A DNA stretch of 64,000 nt from Planctomycetota bacterium (lineage in GTDB: Bacteria; Planctomycetota; JACQVV01; JASMLP01), in the NCBI GenBank assembly GCA_030748635.1, contig JASMLP010000160.1, forward strand, positions 28,251 through 92,250. Direction: 5' to 3'. Each line of letters begins with the position of its first letter. The stretch's first letter is position 1. Both the position numbers and the translations under genes were made by a program. Positions 51,916-60,519 of the stretch are shown here, piece after piece. The notes beneath the pieces are model-generated. The model searched no databases and was not told where the DNA came from. It was given only the letters and a program-made list of their open reading frames with translations.

Positions 51916-54900
51916 GTGAACGTCCCCCGTTTTTCAGTTCGAAACCCCATCGCGATCAACCTTCTCATGTGGTTGATCATCTTCGGGGGGGCCTACACCT
52001 GGATGAGTCTCATCCAGGAACTATTTCCTAACTCGGACCCCGAAAAGATCCAGGTTTCTCTCACCTATCCAGGAGCGACTCCCGAGGAGATCGAAAAACT
52101 CGTTACTCGACCGGTCGAAACCGAGCTTATCGCCCTCGATGATGTCAAAGAGATCCACTCTCAGGTACTTGAAGGGCTCTCCATCGTGAGTCTCGAACTG
52201 GAAAAAGGGGCGAGTATTCATCACAGCCTAGGGGAAGTCCGAACCGCGATGGATCGCATTTCACCCGACCTTCCCGGGGGTGTCGAGGAACCGCAAGTGG
52301 CTGAATTTCGACCCCAATTTCCCGTGATAACGGTCCTGGTTCACGGCAATTCCCCCGAAATGAATCTCCGTCGCGTGGCGAAAAAGGTCCAAGATGAACT
52401 CCTCGATATGCCCGAAATTTCCGAGGTTTTTCCGTCCGGTATTCGTGAACGTGAAATATGGATCGAAATCCTTCCGCACCGTTTGGAAGCGTTTGGAGTC
52501 ACCCTTTCACAAATAGGTGAAATCCTCAGAGCATCCAATCTCGACCTCCCTGGGGGCCAACTCAAGAGCAAACTTGGCAATATCCGAGTCCGCACGCTCG
52601 GAGAACGCAACCGAGCGCTCGAGATCGAAGATCTGGTTATTCGAGGTCGATCCGATGGGACCATCATTCGCCTCTCTGAGGTCGCTATCGTACGAGAGAC
52701 TTTCGAAGATCGGGTCATTCGGGGACGTTTTAAAGGAGAACCGGCTGTCGCGTTGACCGTGTTTAAAACACCTGAACAAGATGCCACCAAGATTGCCCGT
52801 CGTGTTCGCGAATATGTACATGAGAAAAAAGAACAACTTGGCGGAGGCGCTCAACTCGACACGATGAACGATCTGGCGGACCTTATCGTCCAACGTATCG
52901 ACCTGATGCTCGATAACGGCGGAAAGGGTCTGCTTTATGTGGTTTTGGTTCTAGCCATTTTCCTCGAAATTCGTGTTGCGTTTTGGGTAGCTATCGGCAT
53001 CCCAATCTCTTTTCTGGGAACGTTTGTGCTCATGGACTTCATGGGCGGAACGATCAATTTGATCTCGCTTTTCGGCCTTATTCTCGTCTTGGGGATTATT
53101 GTCGACGATGCCATTGTGATTGGGGAAAACGTGCATACCCGAATGCGTTCGGGCATGAACTACAAGAAAGCTGCCGTTCTGGGGACTAACGAAGTCGCGA
53201 TTCCTGTTCTGGCCGCGGTCCTCACCTCGATAATCGCTTTTCTACCCATGGCTTTCATCGAAGGAAACATGGGTGTCATGATGGGGGTCATGCCGGTGGT
53301 CGTGATCGCCGCACTGTCCACCTCCCTGATCGAGGCCTTCGCAATTCTACCTTGCCACCTGGCCCATATGTCGACCACACCTCTTATCTCCAGAATCCCT
53401 TATCTACGGGTTTTCGCTTCCTGGGTATCGACCGCTAGAGCGTTCGTTTTCGAAACCTTTCTGCCGACAATTTTAGCTGTCGTCCTCCGTTTTCTTCTCT
53501 TCTGGAGGTATGTCACAGCCGCAGCTTTCGTCTGCATTCTCGTGGCGACATTCGGCCTTATCCAAGGAGGAGTCGTCCCCTTCCAGATCCTCCAGGACAT
53601 TGATGGCGAATTGATCACCGTTGATCTTGAAATGGCGGCGGGAACCCCGGAAGAACGAACCATGGAGATCATCCAACGGATAGAAAGGATCGCCAAGGGT
53701 CAAAAGGAGATCGAAAAAGTCTTTTCGTGCGTGGGGATCAGCTTTGGGGATGAAGGACGAATCACGCCCGCGGATCCTTCGACGGTCGGTCAACTCATCA
53801 TCCAACTGTTCCCAGCAGATACACGCCTTGAAAAGAATTGGCGATCCTCCAAGGACATACTCGCTGAACTGCGCGCCAAAACCAGATCAATCAGCGGAGT
53901 ACGACAACTCAAATTCGAAGTCAAAATTGGAGGTCCCGCAGGCTCCGACATCGAAGCCCGAATCGAAGGCAAAGACCTTAGAGTGGTCGAAAAGGCGATC
54001 GGGCACGTCCGCAATCTGCTTCAGGACTACGAGGGAGTCAGTCAGATTATCGACGATCTCAAGCGGGGCAAGATGGAAGTACGACTCAAACTGAAGGAAC
54101 AAGGTCGCTTGTTAGGACTCACGACCCAGCAACTCGCTCTCCAACTTCGACACGGGTTTTTCGGGTACGAAGTTCAGGAAATTCAAGAAGAAGATGATCG
54201 GATCACACTACGAGTTTTGCTCCCCCGTTCCGCCCGCGGGGATCTCGTCGACCTGGAAAATATTCGGATTTCCACCCCTAGCGGAGGGCGCCCCATTCTG
54301 GAGGAAGTGGCTACTTTAGAAACGGTTCGTGGTTTTGGGATGCTCCACCGAGTGGATGGGAAACGATCCGCGACCATCCGGGCCGAAGTGGACGAAACCA
54401 AGGCAAATACCGCTCGAGTCACGCAGGATCTGGAGTTCAAACTGACCGATATCCATGAAAAGTTTCCGGGCGTCCAGGTCGTTTTCGGTGGCGCGCAAAA
54501 GAGTACCTCCGACTCGCTGGGATCGCTGGCAGTCGGATTTTCAGTCGCTCTTTTTGGAATATACTCCATCATCGCCATCCTGTTTCGTAGCTATCTGCAA
54601 CCGTTGATCGTAATGGCCGCGATCCCGTTCTCGCTGGTTGGCGCTGTTCTTGGGCATCTGCACATGGGATATCCATTTACGATCATGTCACTGGTCGGTT
54701 ACGTAGCTCTCGCTGGAGTGGTTGTCAACGACAGTCTTATTCTGGTCGATTTCATTAATCGATCCCGTCGCAAAGGAATCCCCCTTGTCGAGGCGGCCAT
54801 CGGGGGCTCGAGGGACCGTTTCCGCGCCATTCTTCTCACTTCAGTCACCACCGTAGCCGGCCTGGGCCCCCTATTGATGGAAAAGAGTTATCAGGCCCAA

Positions 54901-55239
54901 TTCCTCATCCCCATGGCGATTTCGATCGTGTATGGCCTCTCATTCGCCACGATTCTAACTCTCTTGCTCATTCCTACCATCTACACAATTCTTGGCGACT
55001 TTCAACGAACCACCCGTTGGCTCATCACCGGCATCTGGACCGAAAGAGTGACCGTCCGCTGTAGTTGCGGGAAAACCTATCGCGCCGCGGGGAAAAAGGC
55101 CGGAAAATTTTTCCAATGCCTCTCTTGCTCAGCTCGTCTCCAGGTTCCTCGGCCTGGCCAGAGCGAGGATTTGGACGATATGAACACTCACACGTCTCCA
55201 GAAACCGGACGTTTTCAAAGACAAAATCCCCAAAGATAA
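51916..55239 (+). CDS. RND-family efflux pump with C-terminal zinc ribbon
   Basis: The 1107-residue pump of the AcrB/MdtB class starts at GTG 51916: RNPIAINLLMWLIIFGGAYTW, LFPNSDPEKIQVSLTYPGATPEEIE, GIIVDDAIVIGENVHTRM (the central proton-relay helix with Asp-Asp) and VALAGVVVNDSLILVDFINRSR in the second half. Twelve helices are expected. Past the usual end (about residue 1045) comes CSCGKTYRAAGKKAGKFFQC-LSC, cysteines 1049, 1051, 1068 and 1071, forming a likely cytoplasmic zinc ribbon, then a tail of about 35 residues. Substrates cannot be told. Confidence 0.93.
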   Translation: MNVPRFSVRNPIAINLLMWLIIFGGAYTWMSLIQELFPNSDPEKIQVSLTYPGATPEEIEKLVTRPVETELIALDDVKEIHSQVLEGLSIVSLELEKGASIHHSLGEVRTAMDRISPDLPGGVEEPQVAEFRPQFPVITVLVHGNSPEMNLRRVAKKVQDELLDMPEISEVFPSGIREREIWIEILPHRLEAFGVTLSQIGEILRASNLDLPGGQLKSKLGNIRVRTLGERNRALEIEDLVIRGRSDGTIIRLSEVAIVRETFEDRVIRGRFKGEPAVALTVFKTPEQDATKIARRVREYVHEKKEQLGGGAQLDTMNDLADLIVQRIDLMLDNGGKGLLYVVLVLAIFLEIRVAFWVAIGIPISFLGTFVLMDFMGGTINLISLFGLILVLGIIVDDAIVIGENVHTRMRSGMNYKKAAVLGTNEVAIPVLAAVLTSIIAFLPMAFIEGNMGVMMGVMPVVVIAALSTSLIEAFAILPCHLAHMSTTPLISRIPYLRVFASWVSTARAFVFETFLPTILAVVLRFLLFWRYVTAAAFVCILVATFGLIQGGVVPFQILQDIDGELITVDLEMAAGTPEERTMEIIQRIERIAKGQKEIEKVFSCVGISFGDEGRITPADPSTVGQLIIQLFPADTRLEKNWRSSKDILAELRAKTRSISGVRQLKFEVKIGGPAGSDIEARIEGKDLRVVEKAIGHVRNLLQDYEGVSQIIDDLKRGKMEVRLKLKEQGRLLGLTTQQLALQLRHGFFGYEVQEIQEEDDRITLRVLLPRSARGDLVDLENIRISTPSGGRPILEEVATLETVRGFGMLHRVDGKRSATIRAEVDETKANTARVTQDLEFKLTDIHEKFPGVQVVFGGAQKSTSDSLGSLAVGFSVALFGIYSIIAILFRSYLQPLIVMAAIPFSLVGAVLGHLHMGYPFTIMSLVGYVALAGVVVNDSLILVDFINRSRRKGIPLVEAAIGGSRDRFRAILLTSVTTVAGLGPLLMEKSYQAQFLIPMAISIVYGLSFATILTLLLIPTIYTILGDFQRTTRWLITGIWTERVTVRCSCGKTYRAAGKKAGKFFQCLSCSARLQVPRPGQSEDLDDMNTHTSPETGRFQRQNPQR

Positions 55240-55257
55240 TCCTCACGAATCCAACAG

Positions 55258-56103
55258 ATGTCAGGACATCGAATTCTCATAGCCGGCTACGGCGACCTCG
55301 GTCAGCGCATGAGCATCCCGCTCACGGACATGGGTCACCAAGTCTGGGGATTGAATCGCACCCCTTCTAGCATTTCTCCCCCGACGATCCCTCTCGAAGG
55401 GGATTTGACGGACCCCGACCTCCAGGACCTCTTGCCACCCGATATCGACCAATTTATTTACCTCGCAACCCCTTCCAGGAGAGAAGAAGCGGCCTATAGA
55501 AAAACGTATGTAGAAGGTCTTTCGAATCTACTCCGCGTTCTCCATAAATCCCCCCATCCAATCCAGAGATTTCTCTTCAGTTCCAGTACCTCCGTATACG
55601 GCCAAAATTGCGGTGAGTGGATCGATGAAGAGAGTGAAACATCACCCTCTGGTTTTCGCGGAAAAATCCTTCTTCAAGCTGAGAGTAGAGTCCGCCAAAG
55701 CGCTCTTCCTGGTCAAATCGCTCGAATCGGCGGTCTTTACGGTCTGAACCCACCTCGCTGGTTACTCTCTCATGAGAAGAGAACGATCGATACACACCCC
55801 CCGAGTGAATCATTTTCCAATCGCATCCATCGAGACGATGCCGCCACGGCCCTCGTTCACCTCTTGACTCGTCCCCTCGACCATTCAACCTACCTTCTGG
55901 TCGATTGCCAGCCGACACACGCCGGGGAGATCGATCGCTGGGTACGATCCCAGAAAAATCTGCCTCAACCCGCGACCTCTTCACAAAATACTCGGAAATC
56001 GGGCAAGCGCTGCCGGAATCGACGATTACTCGAATCCGGTTTCCGTTTTCGATACCCAACTTACCGGGAAGGCGCATTGAACTGGCCCGATCTGCTCGTC
56101 TGA
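55258..56103 (+). CDS. NAD(P)-dependent epimerase-like (short-chain dehydrogenase) protein
   Basis: The 281-residue protein has a Rossmann fold: ILIAGYGDLGQRMSIPL (GxGxxG), LEGDLTDPDLQDLLPPD, and RFLFSSSTSVYGQNCGEWID carrying the Ser-Tyr of the extended SDR family. It resembles YeeZ-type NAD-dependent epimerases, which are often of unknown substrate. The frame ends with a conserved TYREGALNWP segment. The usual catalytic Lys three residues after Tyr is not seen (YGQNCG), so activity is doubtful. It starts 19 bases after the RND gene. Confidence 0.8.
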   Translation: MSGHRILIAGYGDLGQRMSIPLTDMGHQVWGLNRTPSSISPPTIPLEGDLTDPDLQDLLPPDIDQFIYLATPSRREEAAYRKTYVEGLSNLLRVLHKSPHPIQRFLFSSSTSVYGQNCGEWIDEESETSPSGFRGKILLQAESRVRQSALPGQIARIGGLYGLNPPRWLLSHEKRTIDTHPPSESFSNRIHRDDAATALVHLLTRPLDHSTYLLVDCQPTHAGEIDRWVRSQKNLPQPATSSQNTRKSGKRCRNRRLLESGFRFRYPTYREGALNWPDLLV

Positions 56104-56385
56104 CCCCCTTCGACGATCGGCCGATCCATTCCGGTCCGAATCCGGATTTCCGGCCCCTTAAGGAACCTCCTGACGCTCGGATCTGCCCATTTCGAAGAAT
56201 TTCTCATAAATTTCATATTTCCCGCCATATCACCATTGCCCCATCGCTTCGGGTTCCCTACAATCCGACCACTACTGAAAGTGGTACCCAGCCCAACGAG
56301 CCCCGTCTCTTGTGCATCGGGTGGCATCAGCGATCGAAAATCTACACCAACCGTTAACCGAACGTCCACGAAGGGAGCCAGGGAG

Positions 56386-57144
56386 ATGAAGGGGAAGCAG
56401 GGTTTATTCATCTGTATTGATGCGAACATCGGAGCCGGAAAAACCAATGCCTGTCACGCTGTAGCCTCAGCAGCCATGTCAGAGGGCAATTCGGTGCGTG
56501 TTCTCGAGGAACCCACCAATCACCCGCGTTTCGACCATTTCTTGCAGCACTATTACGATGACCTCCGTACCGCAAGTGATACCGGAGGCGGTTTTGCTAT
56601 GCAGGTTTTCATGCTCTGCCAGCGGTATGAGCAACATCGTCTCGCCGTTGAACTGGCTTGGGGCAACCACGGCATCACCGTTGTCCAAGATCGCCCCATT
56701 TATGGAGACACCGTTTTCGCCACCACCGCCAAAGAGCGGGGCTTCATGACGGATGAACAGTACGATCTATACATCGACCTTTTCCGAAACATGAGCCGTG
56801 ACGTTATGCCTCCCGACATCTTTGTTTATCTCGATGTGTCGCCCGAAGAGTGTCATCGTCGAATGAACAGTCGAGGTCGCAGTCAGGAAGATGGCGTTCC
56901 TCTCGACTATCTGCAACAGCTACACGATAACTATCAAAAACTTCTCGACGAAATGCGGCGTCGGGGTGTCCGGGTACTTTCCATCGATTGGCGCGAATTC
57001 GGCCCACCAGTCGAAATGTGGAAACGGATCCGCAATATGGTCGACCAACAAGACTCCTGGTACGAACAGATGACCTTTTCATTCGCCAAACACCCCAGGA
57101 TGCCGATTCTACCTGCGCTCGAAACGGAAGAAGCCGTTTCCTGA
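56386..57144 (+). CDS. Deoxynucleoside kinase
   Basis: The 252-residue enzyme belongs to the dNK/dCK/dGK family. It has P-loop CIDANIGAGKTNACHAVA, RVLEEPTNHPRFDHF, FMLCQRYEQHRLAVEL, VVQDRPIYGDTVFATT (the DRS-like motif, here DRP), then FVYLDVSPEECHRRMNSRGRSQEDGVPLDYL-type LID arginines. It phosphorylates deoxynucleosides for salvage. The start is ATG 56386 with GGGAG next to it; upstream open frame has no family support. A strong terminator follows. Confidence 0.92.
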   Translation: MKGKQGLFICIDANIGAGKTNACHAVASAAMSEGNSVRVLEEPTNHPRFDHFLQHYYDDLRTASDTGGGFAMQVFMLCQRYEQHRLAVELAWGNHGITVVQDRPIYGDTVFATTAKERGFMTDEQYDLYIDLFRNMSRDVMPPDIFVYLDVSPEECHRRMNSRGRSQEDGVPLDYLQQLHDNYQKLLDEMRRRGVRVLSIDWREFGPPVEMWKRIRNMVDQQDSWYEQMTFSFAKHPRMPILPALETEEAVS

Positions 57145-57195
57145 CCTCCTCCCGAAGAGGGTTCTGGAAGCGCCCCAGGCCAATCCTGATTTTAC

Positions 57196-57227
57196 GCAAA
57201 TCCCGGCACCAACCGGGATTTGCTTTT
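57196..57227 (+). terminator. Rho-independent terminator after the deoxynucleoside kinase
   Basis: GCAAATCCCGG at 57196-57206 pairs perfectly with CCGGGATTTGC at 57213-57223 around CACCAA, followed by TTTT. An 11-bp stem with a T-run is a clear intrinsic terminator. Confidence 0.85.
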
Positions 57228-57295
57228 GGTGGACCTTTCCCTACACCTTGGGTATATCTATCTCCTCAAGGAAAGAGGAATAAGGAGATCCCGTC

Positions 57296-57664
57296 ATGAG
57301 GTGGTTCATCACCCTGTTCATGCTCATCAGTGTCTGCGCTTTGACCGCGTGTAGCGGATCAGGACGCCGAGTCGGTATTCCCAACCGTTGGCGTTCACCA
57401 GACATTCAGTTCACAACGAATAAAACCACCGAAGAAGACGTTCTTCGCATACTTGGTCCACCGTCCCAGATCGTGGCGATTCACCAGCGAACGGTCTATT
57501 TCTATGTCTTAGAAGAGACCAGTTCCTTACGGCTAGGGCTATTGATCTTCGCCTGGTCTTCCTTCGATGTCGAATACGATCGAGCGATCTTCTTTTTCGA
57601 TAAGAATGGTCGGCTGGAAAAGTACGCACTCAGCCCCAAAAGCCTGGTTTACGAAGACGATTGA
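57296..57664 (+). CDS. BamE/SmpA-like small lipoprotein
   Basis: The 122-residue protein has a signal peptide and lipobox (LISVCALTAC, Cys near residue 19), preceded by AAGGAG. The mature part follows the pattern TTEEDVLRILGPPSQIVAI, then RTVYFYVLEE and FFDKNGRLEKYALS, as in the SmpA/OmlA/BamE fold family (GxTxxDVxxxLGxP, then YxY and a C-terminal strand with F-D-x-G-x-L). It is followed one base later by a related gene. It is probably an outer-membrane-linked accessory; the true function is unknown. Confidence 0.75.
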   Translation: MRWFITLFMLISVCALTACSGSGRRVGIPNRWRSPDIQFTTNKTTEEDVLRILGPPSQIVAIHQRTVYFYVLEETSSLRLGLLIFAWSSFDVEYDRAIFFFDKNGRLEKYALSPKSLVYEDD

Positions 57665-57665
57665 G

Positions 57666-58190
57666 ATGAAGCGTTCTCTTACCTTCCTGCTGGCACTCAG
57701 CATGATGGGCGCATCCACAGCCTGCGTGCGGGTTGTGAATAATTCTCAGGATCGAATGATCCCCCCCGAAATCGGCCAATCCCTCCGGTCCGGACGTACG
57801 ACGTATTCAGATGTTCTTGTTCGGCTAGGACCTCCTTCCGATATCGGAAACCTCGCGGAAGGTTTCTTCTTTCGTTATCGCAACACCACATCCAGCGGTT
57901 TTCAAATTCTGGCCAGACTCCACATCCTGGTCAAATTCGGCGTCGCCTTTGGGGGTGGCGATATCTCCACGCTACTCCTCTATTTCGACCAGGACGGGGT
58001 ACTCGATCGCTGGATACTGGACTCTTATCCGGAGGATCTCGGCTGGGGGTATGTAGCGGGACACTTCGGTTCTCCCAATCCGCATCTACATTTCGAGTTC
58101 ATCCCCAATCCGACCGGTGTTCACCGCTGGGGCATGAATTTGCTGGAGAGACCTTTTCCACAAAAACAGTCATCCTCCGCAGAAAACTGA
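57666..58190 (+). CDS. BamE/SmpA-like lipoprotein, paralogue
   Basis: The 174-residue protein from ATG 57666 has a lipobox MMGASTAC and the same fold pattern as its neighbour: RTTYSDVLVRLGPPSDIGNL, FFFRYRNT and LLYFDQDGVLDRWILD. A C-terminal extension of about 45 residues follows (PNPHLHFEFIPNPTGVHRWGM). The two adjacent lipoproteins look like an old duplication. An intergenic stretch of 222 bases without a gene follows. Confidence 0.75.
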   Translation: MKRSLTFLLALSMMGASTACVRVVNNSQDRMIPPEIGQSLRSGRTTYSDVLVRLGPPSDIGNLAEGFFFRYRNTTSSGFQILARLHILVKFGVAFGGGDISTLLLYFDQDGVLDRWILDSYPEDLGWGYVAGHFGSPNPHLHFEFIPNPTGVHRWGMNLLERPFPQKQSSSAEN

Positions 58191-58412
58191 CCCGTTGTTC
58201 ATCGGGCCCTATCCCAGGCGTACACGATTCTGTCGGTGAATTCCAGAAACTCGCCTCGGCCAAGACCCAAGGTTCTAGAAGATGTGATGTGATTCCCAAA
58301 GGCGTGACCTCATCGACTTCAAACCCTGTGGTCCCAACGGAAACGAATCGATCGTCCATCCCCCTTTGGGGTTGATCTTTACACCCTCAGGCAAAACATT
58401 CATCATCACATC

Positions 58413-59399
58413 GTGCCCTCACCACTCACCGTACACAGCACACCGCCTTCGGTAACTCGACAACGAGCCTTCTCATTCCAAGACGCTCTTGACGGGATTG
58501 CCATGCGCCGAAGAAGCTTCTGGGGAGGCTGGGGGGGACGGGTCATCACGATCCTGATCGGCATTCTGGTGGTTGCACTTCTGGTCGGTTGGGTTCTCTT
58601 GTGGGTACACCTTCCGGGTGGACCCAATATCTCCTTGCTGATTCTGGGATGCTTCGGCTTCACTCTCGTACTCACTATGCTTTTCACTCTCCAACATCGC
58701 TTGACGACCTACTCGCGCCTGCGACAGGCTGAAGCAGCTTATCTGGCCGGAGTAAGTCACAACTTGCGAACTCCGATCGGCGCCATTCGCGCCGCGGCTC
58801 AAGCGCTCGAAGACACTAATTTAGACTTCGAACAACGGAGCAGATTCCATCAGGCTATCGTTCATGAGACTCGAAGCCTCGCCCTCAGAATCGATAATGT
58901 GCTTGAAACCGGTCGCATCGAAATCGAACGACTCGCATTCGAAAGGCAGGCGGTCAATCTCTCTGAATTGATTCGATCTATAGGCGAATTCTCACGGGAT
59001 CTCATAACCATCCGAGGCGGCACTCTTCGACTGAATATCCCACCCGACATCTGGATCCTCGGTGATCAGAGGGGACTCCGACTCCTTGCAGACAACCTCC
59101 TCGACAACGCCATCAAATATTCCCGTGAAACGATCGACATCTCCATTGGACTCGAATATCGCCCTGGTTTCGCGTTTCTTCAGATCATAGATCAAGGCGT
59201 CGGCATTCGGAATGAAGACCTATCTCAGGTCTACCGTCGCTTCTGGCGTGGGGATACGGGTCGCTCGGGAACTGGACTTGGGCTCTCTCTTGCACAAGGG
59301 ATTGCCAGGAGGCACGGCGGCGATATCCATATTCATAGTGACGGTTTAGGCCAGGGATCGATAGCGGAAGTCTGGTTGCCAACCGAGGATCTTCCCTGA
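58413..59399 (+). CDS. Sensor histidine kinase
   Basis: The 328-residue kinase has two adjacent membrane helices (VITILIGILVVALLVGWVLL and LLILGCFGFTLVLTMLF) with little outside the membrane, then the H-box YLAGVSHNLRTPIGAIRAAA (phosphorylated His), N-box LLADNLLDNAIKYS, G1 IIDQGVGIRNEDL, F-box and G2 GRSGTGLGLSLAQGIARRHGG. Having no large periplasmic domain, it probably senses the membrane itself. GTG 58413 is the longest start. The response regulator gene begins one base before its stop ends. Confidence 0.9.
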   Translation: MPSPLTVHSTPPSVTRQRAFSFQDALDGIAMRRRSFWGGWGGRVITILIGILVVALLVGWVLLWVHLPGGPNISLLILGCFGFTLVLTMLFTLQHRLTTYSRLRQAEAAYLAGVSHNLRTPIGAIRAAAQALEDTNLDFEQRSRFHQAIVHETRSLALRIDNVLETGRIEIERLAFERQAVNLSELIRSIGEFSRDLITIRGGTLRLNIPPDIWILGDQRGLRLLADNLLDNAIKYSRETIDISIGLEYRPGFAFLQIIDQGVGIRNEDLSQVYRRFWRGDTGRSGTGLGLSLAQGIARRHGGDIHIHSDGLGQGSIAEVWLPTEDLP

Positions 59400-60100
59400 T
59401 GGCTGTTTTGCTGCTGGTCGAAGATGATAATACCCTCGGCATGACTCTCGAGGTCAGCCTGACTTCCCGTGGACACCAGGTCCATTGGAGCCAGAACCTA
59501 GCCATCGCAAGAACTCTCATTCTGCGGCACCCCCCGGACTTGATTCTGTTAGACCTCGGACTGCCCGATGGAGATGGACTGACCTTTTGTCGTGAAATCC
59601 GGAGTCGGGGGGACATCACCCCCCTTCTCATCATGACAGCCCGAGAGACACTCTTTGATCGAGTCGAGGGTCTAGAAGCGGGTGCAGATGACTTTCTACC
59701 GAAACCGTTCGAACTCCCGGAACTCACTGCGAGGGTGGACGCCCTACTCCGACGGCAACGGTGGCACGGCCCGGGGGACAATGTCCGAATCGGTCATCTC
59801 GAAGTCGACTTTCAACGTCGGGAAAGTCGCCACAAAGGAGAATCCGTCGAGATGACCGATCTCGAAATCCGATTGCTTCGCTACTTCTTGGATCAAGCGG
59901 GAAGAGTGGTGTCACGCCAGGAGCTTCTTGCCAGTGTATGGGACCAATCTCCTACGGCCAAAACACGGACGGTTGATGTATTCGTAGCGCGACTACGACG
60001 CTTGATTGAGGAAGACACCGGAAATCCACGGCATATTCTTGGGATTCGTGGAGTGGGGTACCGTTTGCTCCCCGAGCCTGATATAGATACCCCCCCATGA
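59399..60100 (+). CDS. OmpR/PhoB-family response regulator
   Basis: The 233-residue regulator has a receiver domain with acidic pocket LVEDDNTLG, phosphoacceptor ILLDLGLPDGDG and Lys in DDFLPKPFELPEL, and a winged-helix DNA-binding domain with VEMTDLEIRLLRYFLDQAG, LLASVWD and VDVFVARLRRLIEEDTGNPRHI. It is the partner of the kinase upstream (TGATG overlap). The targets are unknown; the membrane gene that follows, overlapped by ATGA, may be one. Confidence 0.95.
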   Translation: MAVLLLVEDDNTLGMTLEVSLTSRGHQVHWSQNLAIARTLILRHPPDLILLDLGLPDGDGLTFCREIRSRGDITPLLIMTARETLFDRVEGLEAGADDFLPKPFELPELTARVDALLRRQRWHGPGDNVRIGHLEVDFQRRESRHKGESVEMTDLEIRLLRYFLDQAGRVVSRQELLASVWDQSPTAKTRTVDVFVARLRRLIEEDTGNPRHILGIRGVGYRLLPEPDIDTPP

Positions 60101-60465
60101 CTACGACTTCCCAGCGCACCCCAGAGATCCCACAGCCGACTTGGAAACGCCTCGGTTTCCCGAGCCTTCTGGCCACAGCCCTCCTCGAAGGGGTCACGCT
60201 TCTCTTCCGATTTGGGTTTGACCTTCAATCGACTCGAGACACCGCGAACACCATCGGTTCTTGGACCGGGGGAGTCCGGATTCATCACGGTTACATTGGA
60301 GTGGCCGTATTCTGCGTCGCCGCGCTCACACAACGTTATCCCAGAATTTATGATTGGCTCTGGATCCTCGCGTTTTCTCTGATCGCCAGCGACCTCATCC
60401 ACCATTTTCTGGTTCTATGGCCGCTGACCGGCAGCCCTCATTTCGACCTGACCTACCCCTCCTGA
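60097..60465 (+). CDS. Small membrane protein coupled to the two-component system
   Basis: The 122-residue protein has about three hydrophobic segments (LLATALLEGVTLLFRFGF, GYIGVAVFCVAALT and WLWILAFSLIASDLIHHFLVL) with several histidines (RIHHGYIG, DLIHHF) in or near the helices, which could hold metal or haem. It belongs to no family I recognise. The start overlaps the response regulator stop (ATGA), so it is made with it. Confidence 0.7.
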   Translation: MTTTSQRTPEIPQPTWKRLGFPSLLATALLEGVTLLFRFGFDLQSTRDTANTIGSWTGGVRIHHGYIGVAVFCVAALTQRYPRIYDWLWILAFSLIASDLIHHFLVLWPLTGSPHFDLTYPS

Positions 60466-60519
60466 ACTCTCGCCCTCAGACCGAACTGGACCCCTTTTCC
60501 CATTGGAAGGGTCTCAAAA

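Noticed and set aside
58099..58359. Possible minus-strand gene between the lipoproteins and the histidine kinase
   Set aside because: It overlaps the lipoprotein gene end and shows no family or ribosome-binding features.
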